A DNA stretch of 14,127 nt from an uncultured Actinomyces sp. (GCA_900556405.1 USPB01000025.1:1-14127), one strand, 5' to 3'; counted from the stretch's first letter, positions 1-7,667 are shown. The notes: generated from the sequence alone by a model not told the origin. Program-made: numbers and translations.

Positions 1-1106
1 AGTCGAAGCTGACCCTCATGTCGGAGTCGCTGCGTAACGACGGCCGCATCTGGGTGCCCAAGCGCGCCGAGGACTGCGAGAAGGACCCGCGCGACATCCC
101 CGAAGAGGACCGCGACTACTACCTGGAGCGCATCTACCCCTCCTTCGGTAACCTCGTGCCCCGCGACATCGCGTCGCGTCAGGCCAAGAACATGTGCGAT
201 GAGGGCCGTGGCGTCGGCCCGAAGATCGACGGTGTCGCCCGTGGCGTCTACCTCGACTTCTCCGAGGCCATCTCCCGCATGGGCAAGGCGGCCGTCTCCG
301 CGAAGTACGGCAACCTGTTCGACATGTACGAGCGCATTACGGGCGACAACCCCTACGAGGTGCCCATGCGTATCTACCCGGCCGTCCACTACACCATGGG
401 CGGCCTGTGGGTTGACTACGACCTCGAGTCGAACCTGCCCGGTCTGTACGTGGCCGGTGAGGCGAACTTCTCCGACCACGGCGCAAACCGCCTGGGTGCC
501 TCGGCGCTCATGCAGGGCCTGTCGGACGGCTACTTCGTCCTGCCCAACACGATCAACGACTACCTGGCGCACTGCTTCCACCTGCCCAAGCTGGACGAGA
601 ACTCGCCTTCCGTCAAGGAAGCTCTCGAGTCCGCTCAGGGACGCATCGACACCCTCATGTCGATCAATGGCACTCGCTCCGTGGATTCGTTCCACAAGGA
701 ACTGGGCAAGATCATGTGGGAGTACTGCGGCATGGAGCGCACCGAGGCAGGCCTGAAGAAGGCCATCGGTCTGATCCGTGAGCTGCGTGCCGACTACTGG
801 AAGAACGTTCGCGTTCCCGGCAAGTCGATCGGCGAACTCAACCAGTCCCTCGAGAAGGCCGGCCGCGTGGCTGACTTCATGGAGCTGGGCGAGCTCATGT
901 GCATCGACGCCCTGCACCGCGAAGAGTCGTGTGGTGGCCACTTCCGCGCGGAGTCCCAGACTCCCGAGGGCGAGGCCCTGCGTCACGACGACAAGTTCCT
1001 GTACGTGGCGGCATGGGAGTTTGCCGGTGACGGCGAGCCCCCGATCCTCCACAAGGAAGACCTGATTTACAACGACATCGAGCTGAAGCAGCGGAGCTAC
1101 AAGTGA
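1..1106 (+). CDS. sdhA: Succinate dehydrogenase flavoprotein subunit, 3' part (5' end outside window)
   Basis: Catalytic FAD subunit of succinate dehydrogenase (complex II), which oxidises succinate to fumarate at the inner face of the membrane and passes electrons to SdhB. The frame is open from the window edge (first full codon at 3), so the apparent ATG at 18 is internal: the codons before it continue a conserved SdhA segment. Visible family features are the PRD segment with the catalytic Arg (codon at 162), the HYTMGG active-site motif (His codon at 387) and the FAD-contacting GEANFSDHGANRLGAS segment (from about 459). The C-terminal helical and capping domains follow to the TGA at 1104. 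The N-terminal Rossmann FAD motif and the covalent-FAD His lie upstream, unseen. It overlaps sdhB by four bases (GTGA). sdhC is expected upstream in the usual sdhCAB order. A fumarate reductase role cannot be excluded from sequence, but identity as SdhA/FrdA is secure. Confidence 0.96.
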   Translation, partial: SKLTLMSESLRNDGRIWVPKRAEDCEKDPRDIPEEDRDYYLERIYPSFGNLVPRDIASRQAKNMCDEGRGVGPKIDGVARGVYLDFSEAISRMGKAAVSAKYGNLFDMYERITGDNPYEVPMRIYPAVHYTMGGLWVDYDLESNLPGLYVAGEANFSDHGANRLGASALMQGLSDGYFVLPNTINDYLAHCFHLPKLDENSPSVKEALESAQGRIDTLMSINGTRSVDSFHKELGKIMWEYCGMERTEAGLKKAIGLIRELRADYWKNVRVPGKSIGELNQSLEKAGRVADFMELGELMCIDALHREESCGGHFRAESQTPEGEALRHDDKFLYVAAWEFAGDGEPPILHKEDLIYNDIELKQRSYK

Positions 1107-1846
1107 ACCTGACACTGAGGATCTGGCGCCAAAACGGTCCCGAAGACAAGGGCGCAATTCATGAATACCAGGTGAAGGGAATCTCGGAAGAGTCCTCGTT
1201 CCTGGAGATGCTCGACGTCCTGAACGAAGAGCTCTTCGCACGCGGCGAGGAACCCATCGCCTTCGACTCCGACTGCCGCGAGGGTATCTGCGGTCAGTGT
1301 GGCATCGTCATCAACGGTATCGCGCACGGCCCGGAGGTCACCACGACCTGCCAGCTGCACATGCGTTCCTTCAACGACGGTGACGTCATCACGATCGAGC
1401 CGTGGCGTGCAGAGGGCTTCCCGATCATCAAGGACCTCGTGGTCAACCGCTCCGCCCTGGATCGCATCATCCAGGCCGGCGGCTACATTTCCGTGAACAC
1501 GGGTGCAGCCCCCGACGCGCACGCGACCCCGGTCCCGAAGCAGGACGCGGATCGCGCGTTCGAGGCTGCCGCCTGCATCGGCTGTGGTGCGTGCGTGGCT
1601 GCCTGCCCGAACGCGTCCGCGATGCTGTTCACCTCCGCGAAGGTCACGCACCTCGGTCTGCTCCCGCAGGGCAAGCCCGAGAACTACAAGCGCGTGGTCA
1701 ACATGCTCAACCAGATGGACGAGGAGGGCTTCGGCTCCTGCTCGAACATCGGTGAGTGCGCGGCGGTGTGCCCCAAGCAGATCCCGCTCGACGTGATCGC
1801 AAACCTCAACCGCCAGCTCGGCAAGGCTGCCTTCAAGGGCGTCTGA
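1103..1846 (+). CDS. sdhB: Succinate dehydrogenase iron-sulfur subunit
   Basis: Electron-transfer subunit of complex II, 247 residues, carrying electrons from FAD to menaquinone at the membrane anchor. All three cluster sites are intact. The [2Fe-2S] ligands are C58, C63, C66 and C83 (DCREGICGQCG). The ferredoxin-like half has C158-x2-C161-x2-C164-x3-C168-P and C213-x5-C219-x3-C223-P, enough for one [4Fe-4S] and one [3Fe-4S] cluster. The start is the GTG at 1103, which overlaps the sdhA stop (GTGA) and has a GGAG Shine-Dalgarno at 1093-1096, six bases away, so translation is probably coupled to sdhA. A perfect palindrome begins 20 bases after the stop. The length and Cys spacing fit the Bacillus/actinobacterial type of SdhB. 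Nothing looks degraded. Confidence 0.97.
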   Translation: MNLTLRIWRQNGPEDKGAIHEYQVKGISEESSFLEMLDVLNEELFARGEEPIAFDSDCREGICGQCGIVINGIAHGPEVTTTCQLHMRSFNDGDVITIEPWRAEGFPIIKDLVVNRSALDRIIQAGGYISVNTGAAPDAHATPVPKQDADRAFEAAACIGCGACVAACPNASAMLFTSAKVTHLGLLPQGKPENYKRVVNMLNQMDEEGFGSCSNIGECAAVCPKQIPLDVIANLNRQLGKAAFKGV

Positions 1847-1866
1847 TCGATCTGGAGTGGCCTCAC

Positions 1867-1898
1867 GGAGGGCCCGGCGCATATGCGCCGGGCCCTCC
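1867..1898 (+). terminator. 32-bp perfect palindrome after sdhB, probable terminator
   Basis: The arms GGAGGGCCCGGCGC (1867-1880) and GCGCCGGGCCCTCC (1885-1898) pair over 14 bases around an ATAT loop that is itself self-complementary, so the whole stretch is a perfect palindrome. It lies 20 bases after the sdhB stop and probably ends the sdh transcript. There is no T-run on either side, so it is not a classical Rho-independent terminator. Actinobacteria often use such U-less hairpins. Confidence 0.7.
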
Positions 1899-1992
1899 CG
1901 CGTTATGCCCCCGTAACTTGCCGCAGTCTCCTCCTCGGTGGGGCCTTGGCCCAGCCTGATCCAAAGTGGCAATCATGCGGCGCTGCGGGGCG

Positions 1993-1998
1993 TATGAT
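1993..1998 (+). promoter_or_regulatory. Possible -10 element for the 84-residue membrane protein gene
   Basis: TATGAT at 1993-1998 matches the -10 consensus at five of six positions and would start transcription about 30 bases before the ATG at 2035. I find no convincing -35 hexamer at the normal spacing, so this is tentative. Confidence 0.35.
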
Positions 1999-2034
1999 GA
2001 AGAAAGGATCATCGGCTCAGAGAGGAGTCCTGCC

Positions 2035-2289
2035 ATGCACTTCGATGAAACCGGCCCGAACACGCACACGCGGCGTTACTGGGTCAGCGCGACCATCGGC
2101 ATCACGGCGATGATTGTCTTTGCGATCCTATCGATCCTCCTGCTCCTGGGTGTTCTCTTCGGGTCGCCTCAGATCAAGCCGATCGCGGATTCGTTGTTCC
2201 CGTGGAGCCTGCTGGTCTTTGCCGTTGCGGGCGTCGCGATGTTCGTTGCGAACGCGCGTTCGGGGGATCAGGTCGACGCCGACTCCTGA
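2035..2289 (+). CDS. Small two-helix membrane protein of unknown function
   Basis: An 84-residue protein I do not recognise. A hydrophilic N-terminus of about 15 residues rich in Thr, His and Arg is followed by two hydrophobic stretches (about residues 18-42 and 52-71) separated by a short loop (GSPQIKPIADS), then a short acidic tail (SGDQVDADS). This suggests a hairpin membrane protein with both ends on the same side. The start is the ATG at 2035 because an AGAGGAG Shine-Dalgarno (2021-2027) lies seven bases before it; the frame is open further upstream (ATG at 1966) but without a ribosome site. It sits alone between the sdhB hairpin and a hairpin before tsaD, so it is probably its own transcription unit. 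No catalytic or binding motif is visible. Confidence 0.72.
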   Translation: MHFDETGPNTHTRRYWVSATIGITAMIVFAILSILLLLGVLFGSPQIKPIADSLFPWSLLVFAVAGVAMFVANARSGDQVDADS

Positions 2290-2309
2290 CTCGTCGGACC
2301 GCGCGCCCG

Positions 2310-2337
2310 CGCGTGTGCGGCGGCGCCCGCACGTGCG
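2310..2337 (+). terminator. Hairpin between the small membrane protein gene and tsaD
   Basis: Bases 2310-2320 pair with 2327-2337 over 11 positions (two are G.T wobbles) around a six-base loop; the core is GTGCGG/CCGCAC. It lies 20 bases after the small gene's stop and just before the putative tsaD -10. It could end the upstream transcript, but there is no T-run. Confidence 0.4.
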
Positions 2338-2340
2338 TCC

Positions 2341-2346
2341 TAAACT
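2341..2346 (+). promoter_or_regulatory. Putative leaderless-type -10 element of tsaD
   Basis: TAAACT fits the actinobacterial -10 form TANNNT. Its last base is followed by seven bases and then the GTG start codon at 2354, which places the expected transcription start on the first base of the codon. The only ribosome-site candidate, AGGGG at 2347-2351, is two bases from the start, too close to work normally. No clear -35 is visible, which is common for this promoter class. Confidence 0.5.
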
Positions 2347-2353
2347 AGGGGAC

Positions 2354-3409
2354 GTGAGTGAACCCCTGGTCCTTGGTATTGAGTCAACCTGTGATGAGAC
2401 CGGCGTCGGCCTCGTGCGTGGCACGCAGCTGCTCGTCGACCGTACGGCGACGTCGATGGATGAGTACGCGCGTTACGGCGGCATCATCCCCGAGATTGCG
2501 TCGCGCGCGCACCTTGAGTCCTTCCTGCCGACGCTGCACGCCGCGCTCGACGAGGCAGGTGTCACCCTTGCGGACGTTGACGCGATCGCGGTGGCCGCTG
2601 GACCGGGCCTCGTCGGCTCTCTGACCGTTGGTATTTGCGCGGCGAAGGCCCTGGCCTCGTCCCTGGGCAAGCCCCTGTACGGCGTCAACCACGTGATCGG
2701 TCACCTCGCGGTCGATAAGCTCGCCGAGGGGCCGCTGCCCGATCACTTTATCGGCCTCGTGGTCTCGGGCGGGCACTCGAATATCCTCGAGATCCGCAAC
2801 ATCGCGACGGATGTCGTCGAACTCGGTGGGACCCTGGACGATGCCGCCGGTGAGGCCTTCGACAAGGTCGGGCGTCTCCTTGACCTGCCCTACCCGGGCG
2901 GCCCGCACGTGGACCGCCTCTCCCAGCAGGGGGATCGCGAGGCGATCCGTTTCCCGCGCGGCCTGGCCGCAGGCAAGGACAAGGAGCGCCACAAGTACGA
3001 CTTCTCGTTCTCGGGCCTGAAGACGGCTGTCGCCCGCTATATTGAGGGCGCGACCGCACGAGGTGAGAGTGTCAGCAAGGAAAACGTCTGCGCGGCGTTC
3101 TCCGAGGCCGTCAACGACTCTCTGACGGCGAAGGCCGTGCGAGCGGCCTTGGACACCGGGTGCAAGACGATCGTCGTGGGCGGCGGTTTCTCTGCGAATT
3201 CGCGCCTGCGTGCCCTCCTGACGGAGCGAGCCGAGGCCGCGGGTGTCGCCGTGCGTATGCCTCCGCTGCGCTTCTGCACGGACAATGGCGCTCAGATCGC
3301 TGCGATTGGCTCGGAGCTGGTTGCCGCAGGCCTGCCGCCCTCGGACTGGGATTTCTCCCCGGACTCGGGCATGGAGCTGACGACAACCTACATGGCGCCG
3401 CGCGCCTGA
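2354..3409 (+). CDS. tsaD: tRNA N6-adenosine threonylcarbamoyltransferase
   Basis: TsaD (YgjD/Gcp, Kae1 family) moves the threonylcarbamoyl group from threonylcarbamoyl-AMP to A37 of tRNAs reading ANN codons, acting in the cytoplasm with TsaB and TsaE. The 351-residue product has the N-terminal ASKHA signature GIESTCDET (residues 8-16), the metal-binding NHVIGHL motif (H113, H117), the glycine-rich VVSGGHS segment (136-142) and the third metal ligand in CTDNGAQ (D310). Length is normal. The GTG at 2354 is chosen because the family starts one or two residues before the conserved LGIEST; the open frame upstream (to 2114) overlaps the small membrane gene and encodes no family sequence. tsaB, tsaE and rimI, often next to tsaD, are not adjacent here. 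It is convergent with the esterase gene, 13 bases apart. Confidence 0.96.
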   Translation: MSEPLVLGIESTCDETGVGLVRGTQLLVDRTATSMDEYARYGGIIPEIASRAHLESFLPTLHAALDEAGVTLADVDAIAVAAGPGLVGSLTVGICAAKALASSLGKPLYGVNHVIGHLAVDKLAEGPLPDHFIGLVVSGGHSNILEIRNIATDVVELGGTLDDAAGEAFDKVGRLLDLPYPGGPHVDRLSQQGDREAIRFPRGLAAGKDKERHKYDFSFSGLKTAVARYIEGATARGESVSKENVCAAFSEAVNDSLTAKAVRAALDTGCKTIVVGGGFSANSRLRALLTERAEAAGVAVRMPPLRFCTDNGAQIAAIGSELVAAGLPPSDWDFSPDSGMELTTTYMAPRA

Positions 3410-3420
3410 AGCTGGCGCGC
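3400..3420. terminator. Small hairpin between the convergent tsaD and esterase genes
   Basis: GCGCGCC (3400-3406) and GGCGCGC (3414-3420) form a perfect 7-bp stem around TGAAGCT, with the tsaD stop codon in the loop. It could serve both strands as the two genes end 13 bases apart, but it has no T-run, so the assignment is weak. Confidence 0.3.
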
Positions 3421-3422
3421 TG

Positions 3423-4994
3423 TTAGCGCAGGCCGGCCACGAAGCTTTCGGCGATCGAGCTCCACGAGGTGTAGAAGCCACCCACCATGTTGGAGGCAAT
3501 GCCGATGAGTGCCGCGGCGCTCCCGACTGCGGCGCCCAGCGCGGTGAGCCGTGCCAGGTATGCGAGCGCGCTGAGTGCTGGGTCGGGGAGTGCGTTGAAC
3601 CGGCCCGAGCGCTGCGCGCGGTGACGCGCGTGGTGCTCGCCGTGCTCCTCGTCGGTCCTCTCCTCGTGGCGGCCCAGCTGCCAGCGCGGCGCGAAGTGCC
3701 AGGCGAGCACGAGGGAGATCAGAACCCCGACGATGAGAATGCCGAGCGTCACGTAGCCGTTCGGGGCGGTTGGCCGAACTTCGTGGGTCACGGTGGTGAC
3801 CGGAACGACGGATTCGTAGGCCTCGGATGACTGAGCGGTAGCCGCCGTCGGAGCTGCACCGACGGCTCGGGCGACGCGATCTGAAGAACCCCACCAGGCC
3901 AGCATGTTGGGGATGTGTTCGCTCCAGAGGGGGCCCGTATGTCCGCCGGTCGGCGGGACATCCGTGGTGACCGAGTCGGGAGATTTGACGGCCGACGCCA
4001 TCTTGAGGGCGGTGTAGGCGCCGCCGACCGCGTCGTCCCCGGCGGCCATCGCGTAGATGCGCAGCCCGTCCGGCGTGCGATTCGCCAGCATGGTCGACAG
4101 CGTGTTGTCAGCGAGGTACTGGTCCCCCTGGTTGGTCATCTGTCCCTCGATCTGCGTGTCGTAGCCGGACAGCGACGCGGCAGCCCCGTAGGTCTGCGGG
4201 GTGCGCAGAGCGGTCCAAATCGCGCAGTAGGCGCCTGCGGAGAAGCCGCCGATCATCCAGCCATCGCGGTTGGACGTCGTGTTGGGGAAGTTGTGCCGAA
4301 TCATCTCGGGGACGTCGTGGGAGACCCACGTGTACACGGCTGGGCGCCCTTCGATGTCAGCGCAGTCGTGCGCTTCCTCATCGACGTCGAGACCGGGGGC
4401 GACGACGATCGCCGGCGGGATGATGCCGGCGGCAATGGCCTTGTCCAGTTCCTGTTGGATGCCGAGGCCTTGCAGGATGCCGTCGGGGCCGCCCGGGTAG
4501 CCGTGTAGGAGCTCGATGACGCCGTAGGTCTTTCCGTCGGTCGTCGAATAGCCGGTCGGTGTAATGACGTCGACGGGTTGGGTGATACCGCTCGATGGGC
4601 CGGTCCAGGTGGTTTCCAGCATTCCGTCGTCGGCGGTCGTGAAGGTTGCGTCGAGTTCGGATGCGGGAGCTGACTGCGCCTCGACGTCGGCCTCGCCCCC
4701 GGTTTGGGTGGTTGAGCCGACGACGGTCGACATGATGAGGTTTCCCAGGTCGCCGCTGGTTTTCACGAGGACGAGCGAACGATTGAAGACCAGCCCACCC
4801 GCCGATGCGAGGAGGATCGTGGGGACGAGGAAGATGGCGGTGCGACCCAGCCATCGCTTCGCGCGTCCCGGGCAGCGCGAGGGCTCAGAGCGCGCCAGCA
4901 GGGCCGCCCCTCCCAGCAGGGCGGCGAGGGCGAGCGCTCCGACAACGACGAGGGTTGTTAGCGAGGTCAGCGGGATGTTTCCAATAACGCTCAT
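3423..4994 (-). CDS. Membrane-anchored serine esterase (putative esterase / antigen 85-like fold)
   Basis: A 523-residue alpha/beta-hydrolase of the PF00756 type, probably facing the outside of the membrane. Two N-terminal hydrophobic segments (about 11-34 and 51-69) precede a linker. The hydrolase domain (about 120-375) contains LLHGYPGGPDG (162-172), the nucleophile elbow GGFSAG with S252, an acidic pair near D320 and a candidate catalytic histidine at H352 or H360. Two more hydrophobic stretches (413-433 and about 478-505) flank a His/Glu/Arg-rich charged stretch. The ATG at 4994 overlaps the stop of the upstream DUF2156 gene (ATGA) and has AAGGA six bases before it, so the two are translationally coupled. 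The reading frame stays open to 5696, but that part lies antiphase inside the upstream gene. From the pairing I infer hydrolysis of aminoacyl lipids; the sequence alone supports only 'esterase'. Confidence 0.88.
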   Translation of the reverse strand: MSVIGNIPLTSLTTLVVVGALALAALLGGAALLARSEPSRCPGRAKRWLGRTAIFLVPTILLASAGGLVFNRSLVLVKTSGDLGNLIMSTVVGSTTQTGGEADVEAQSAPASELDATFTTADDGMLETTWTGPSSGITQPVDVITPTGYSTTDGKTYGVIELLHGYPGGPDGILQGLGIQQELDKAIAAGIIPPAIVVAPGLDVDEEAHDCADIEGRPAVYTWVSHDVPEMIRHNFPNTTSNRDGWMIGGFSAGAYCAIWTALRTPQTYGAAASLSGYDTQIEGQMTNQGDQYLADNTLSTMLANRTPDGLRIYAMAAGDDAVGGAYTALKMASAVKSPDSVTTDVPPTGGHTGPLWSEHIPNMLAWWGSSDRVARAVGAAPTAATAQSSEAYESVVPVTTVTHEVRPTAPNGYVTLGILIVGVLISLVLAWHFAPRWQLGRHEERTDEEHGEHHARHRAQRSGRFNALPDPALSALAYLARLTALGAAVGSAAALIGIASNMVGGFYTSWSSIAESFVAGLR

Positions 4995-7621
4995 TGCTTG
5001 TCCTTCCCGGCCTGGGCCTGTGCGACCTCGCGCGAGGCCGCGCGCGTGGACCGCAGATCGCCCACGCCTTTCGCGGCGAGTTTGGCCAGTCCGCCGCTGA
5101 CCGAAGCGACGAGGGTGAGGGTCTGCGCGGGGGATACGTGGGGCACGTAGGCGTGCGAGATGGCCAGGCCGACGGTTGCGAGCGAGGCCGGATCCGGCAC
5201 CGCCAGATAGAGGGACTGTGTGCGGGGCTTGAACTTGCGCTTGAACGCGTGCAGCGATGTGAAGCCGTAGAGCGGCTCCATGATGGCCGCGAGTGCGTCG
5301 GTGAGCGGCCCGAACGCCGAGGTGTCGTCGGCCGAGCGCGACAGGGGAGCACCCGACAGGGAGAGGATCTCCAGGCCCTCCTCCTGCGCGGACAGGGCCG
5401 CTTTGCCGATGAGGAACTCGATTGCGGGGCGCCACCCGCTCGCGCGCCGACGCATGACATCCAGGGTCAGGCCGATGACCGCTCCGTCGCGGTAGATCGG
5501 CAGCCACGAAGTGACCGCGTGGATCGTCGATTCCTCGTCGAGAGCGACTAGCATGCGCGTCTCGGGAACCGCGAGCTCGCGCACGCTGCCGAGCGTAAAG
5601 CTCATCTCGGGCAGGGCCTTGTCGGCGCTCCACGTGTTGGAAATGGCGGTGATCTGGTCGCGCCACCCCGCCGGGCACTCGTCCCAGGTGGTCCACACGG
5701 CCGACACGCCCTCGCGGGTGGCGTGGTTCATGGCGGTGCGCACGTCCTGGTAGGCCTTGCCCTTAAAGGCGAGATCGGGCAGGTCGAGCAGGGATTCTTC
5801 GGCGACCTGCATGATCGTCCAGCCCTCCTCGCGCGCGGCCTGCGCGAGTTCCTCGTGGACCGAGTAGAGCGCGGGGGTCAGGCCCGCGGAGGACGCGAAG
5901 GACGCGAACTGTGCGATGGCTGCGGTGGCCTTGCCCGGTTCGTACGCGAGGTCGGTGACGGTCAGCGCAACGCCGCCCGACCCGCGGTAGGCGACCCCCG
6001 CCTCGCCCGACTCAGACACCCACACCTGGTTGCCCGCCCACGTTTGCATCCATCCGAGCGTGCCGGCGCCATGGGCGCGCAGGAGCGGCGTGAGGCTCTC
6101 GAGCGGCGAGGACTGCGGGATACGAGGCCTGGCCAGCAGCGCGCTCAGGATGATCACGAGCGTGCCCACCCAGGCGGCGAGGGGCACCCACTGGACCGGT
6201 GCCTCGGCGAAGAGGGTCATCGGAACGAGGGACGGCTCGAAGATCGAGGCGGTTGCCGTGGGGAGAAGAGCGAGCAGGTAGTCGTGGAAGATCTGCAACG
6301 GTGAGGCGTAGTCGGTGACCGTCAGATCATCGCCGGAGTTCAGAGCGTCGAGGGGGACGAACGAGTCGCTCGTGAGGAAACCGAGGACGAGGACAGCGCC
6401 CGCGCAGGCCGCCATGAGGATCAGCCAGCGGCGCAGCAGGGTCGAGGTCGTGGAGGGTACCGCGTGGATGGTGAAGGAGCGGCGCACCGACCACGTGATG
6501 GCGCACAGGGCGATGTTGAGGATGACGGGGACGAGGAGGAGCGACGCTGTTGTCACGAGCTCGGGCCTGGCCATGCCGTTCTCGTCGGTGCCCTGGGCGA
6601 GGGCAGTAGCCGTCGACGCGACGGTCGAGATGCCGAGAACGAGCTGAAGGATGAGGGTGCCGTAGTAGGCGGCGCGCCGACCCTTACGCAAGCCGTAGGC
6701 GAAGATGAGCTGAAGTGTGATGGGTGCCAGGCTCAGGAGGGTGGCGATGATGCCTGTGCGTCCTTCGAGCCACCACGCGGGTCCCAGCGACCAACGCATT
6801 TGCCCGAGAGGGCCCTCGGGGGAGGAGGCCACGACCGTCAGGGTAGCCGCGCACGCCCAGCACAGGGCGGCGACGGAAGCCAGCTGGCGGCCGATCGTGA
6901 TGTCGTCGAGGGAGTCGGTGCGCTCTCCGCGCACGCCAGCAAGCCGTGCGGCCACCATGCCCGCGAGGAGAGCCCACACGCGCGCGTAGGAGATCGCCGA
7001 CCCGAGGATTGCGGCAGACAGGACGAGGATGCCGATCAGGAGGAAGTTGGCGCGCCAGCGCCAGTGGGAGGCCAGCGATTGCGCGGCCGCACCCATGAGC
7101 GCGACGAGGACGAGGCTGGTGCCCCACAGGCTTCCCGCGTCGATGGTCTGTCCCCAGGTGGAGAAGAAACGGGTGAGGAGCGGCAGCGTCAGCCAGGTGG
7201 CGGCGACGCCGACGATCTGTCCGGCCGCGGCGGCGGCGATCCACGCGCGGGTACCCAGGTGCCGTTCGGCCGCGCCGCCCGCGACGATCATGACGATGGT
7301 GCCGAGCACGGCTGTCGCGATGAAGTTGCCCGGAACCGCGCCGATGGAGGACAGGACCGCCCACCAGTGGGGACTGGACGGGTCGGCTTCGAGGGCCTGG
7401 AACTGGCCACGCCATACCCAGTAGGACGCCGAGGTGATCATGAGCGCGACGGTCAGGACCGCAGTGGCGGGGCAGCGCGAGAGCCAGCGGACGGTGAGTC
7501 GCGCGAGTGAGGAGAGTAGGAGCCAGAGTGTCTGCAGGGTGGCGCCGATCGGGGCGAGGACCTTGGCGAGCGCAGATGGTTCGTGTTCAGATTCGGGTGA
7601 CTGCGTTGCTTCCTGCACCAC
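4991..7621 (-). CDS. Polytopic membrane protein with C-terminal DUF2156 (aminoacyl-phosphatidylglycerol synthase-like) domain
   Basis: An 876-residue protein of the MprF/LPG-synthase superfamily. The first half has about eleven hydrophobic segments (roughly 50-72, 96-118, 124-150, 164-184, 190-212, 212-232, 246-266, 288-310, 319-342, 357-380, 397-418) and another at 478-498. Part of it (about 85-232, with GGAAERHLG at 115-123) looks rhomboid-like. The cytoplasmic C-terminus (about 505-810) has family hallmarks: KGKAYQDVRTAMNHATREG (620-638), LDVMRRR (720-726), and FKRKFKPR (793-800) before the SLYLAVPDP strand. Such domains move an amino acid from aminoacyl-tRNA to a lipid; which amino acid is not readable here. 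The GTG at 7621 follows GAGAGGA by nine bases; a second GTG is at 7618. The open frame to 8083 overlaps the next gene antiphase and is rejected. The esterase follows with a four-base overlap. Confidence 0.88.
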   Translation of the reverse strand: MVQEATQSPESEHEPSALAKVLAPIGATLQTLWLLLSSLARLTVRWLSRCPATAVLTVALMITSASYWVWRGQFQALEADPSSPHWWAVLSSIGAVPGNFIATAVLGTIVMIVAGGAAERHLGTRAWIAAAAAGQIVGVAATWLTLPLLTRFFSTWGQTIDAGSLWGTSLVLVALMGAAAQSLASHWRWRANFLLIGILVLSAAILGSAISYARVWALLAGMVAARLAGVRGERTDSLDDITIGRQLASVAALCWACAATLTVVASSPEGPLGQMRWSLGPAWWLEGRTGIIATLLSLAPITLQLIFAYGLRKGRRAAYYGTLILQLVLGISTVASTATALAQGTDENGMARPELVTTASLLLVPVILNIALCAITWSVRRSFTIHAVPSTTSTLLRRWLILMAACAGAVLVLGFLTSDSFVPLDALNSGDDLTVTDYASPLQIFHDYLLALLPTATASIFEPSLVPMTLFAEAPVQWVPLAAWVGTLVIILSALLARPRIPQSSPLESLTPLLRAHGAGTLGWMQTWAGNQVWVSESGEAGVAYRGSGGVALTVTDLAYEPGKATAAIAQFASFASSAGLTPALYSVHEELAQAAREEGWTIMQVAEESLLDLPDLAFKGKAYQDVRTAMNHATREGVSAVWTTWDECPAGWRDQITAISNTWSADKALPEMSFTLGSVRELAVPETRMLVALDEESTIHAVTSWLPIYRDGAVIGLTLDVMRRRASGWRPAIEFLIGKAALSAQEEGLEILSLSGAPLSRSADDTSAFGPLTDALAAIMEPLYGFTSLHAFKRKFKPRTQSLYLAVPDPASLATVGLAISHAYVPHVSPAQTLTLVASVSGGLAKLAAKGVGDLRSTRAASREVAQAQAGKDKQ

Positions 7622-7661
7622 GGGCGAGTGTCCTCTCAGCTTCAGTTTTACGGCCGCTTCT

Positions 7662-7667
7662 AGGATA
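7662..7667 (-). promoter_or_regulatory. Possible -10 element of the DUF2156-esterase operon
   Basis: On the minus strand TATCCT (TANNNT form) lies 40 bases before the GTG at 7621 and would give a leader of about 35 bases carrying the GAGAGGA ribosome site. I see no good -35. The hairpin at 7725-7757 lies upstream and would insulate it from the ligase gene. Confidence 0.35.

Noticed and set aside
1097..1972. 291-codon open frame on the minus strand opposite sdhB
   Set aside because: It mirrors the codon bias of sdhB, has no family motif and no ribosome site. sdhB with all its cysteines is clearly the real gene.
2384..3499. 371-codon open frame on the minus strand opposite tsaD
   Set aside because: It is a GC-rich antisense shadow with Arg/Ala/Gly-rich composition and no motif.
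4995..5696. N-terminal extension of the esterase frame upstream of 4994
   Set aside because: It lies antiphase inside the DUF2156 coding region and is Arg/Pro-rich. The ATG at 4994 has a ribosome site and the ATGA overlap.
6464..7510. 348-codon open frame on the plus strand opposite the DUF2156 gene
   Set aside because: Asp/Gly/Arg-rich translation typical of antisense frames in GC-rich DNA; the minus strand encodes clear membrane helices.
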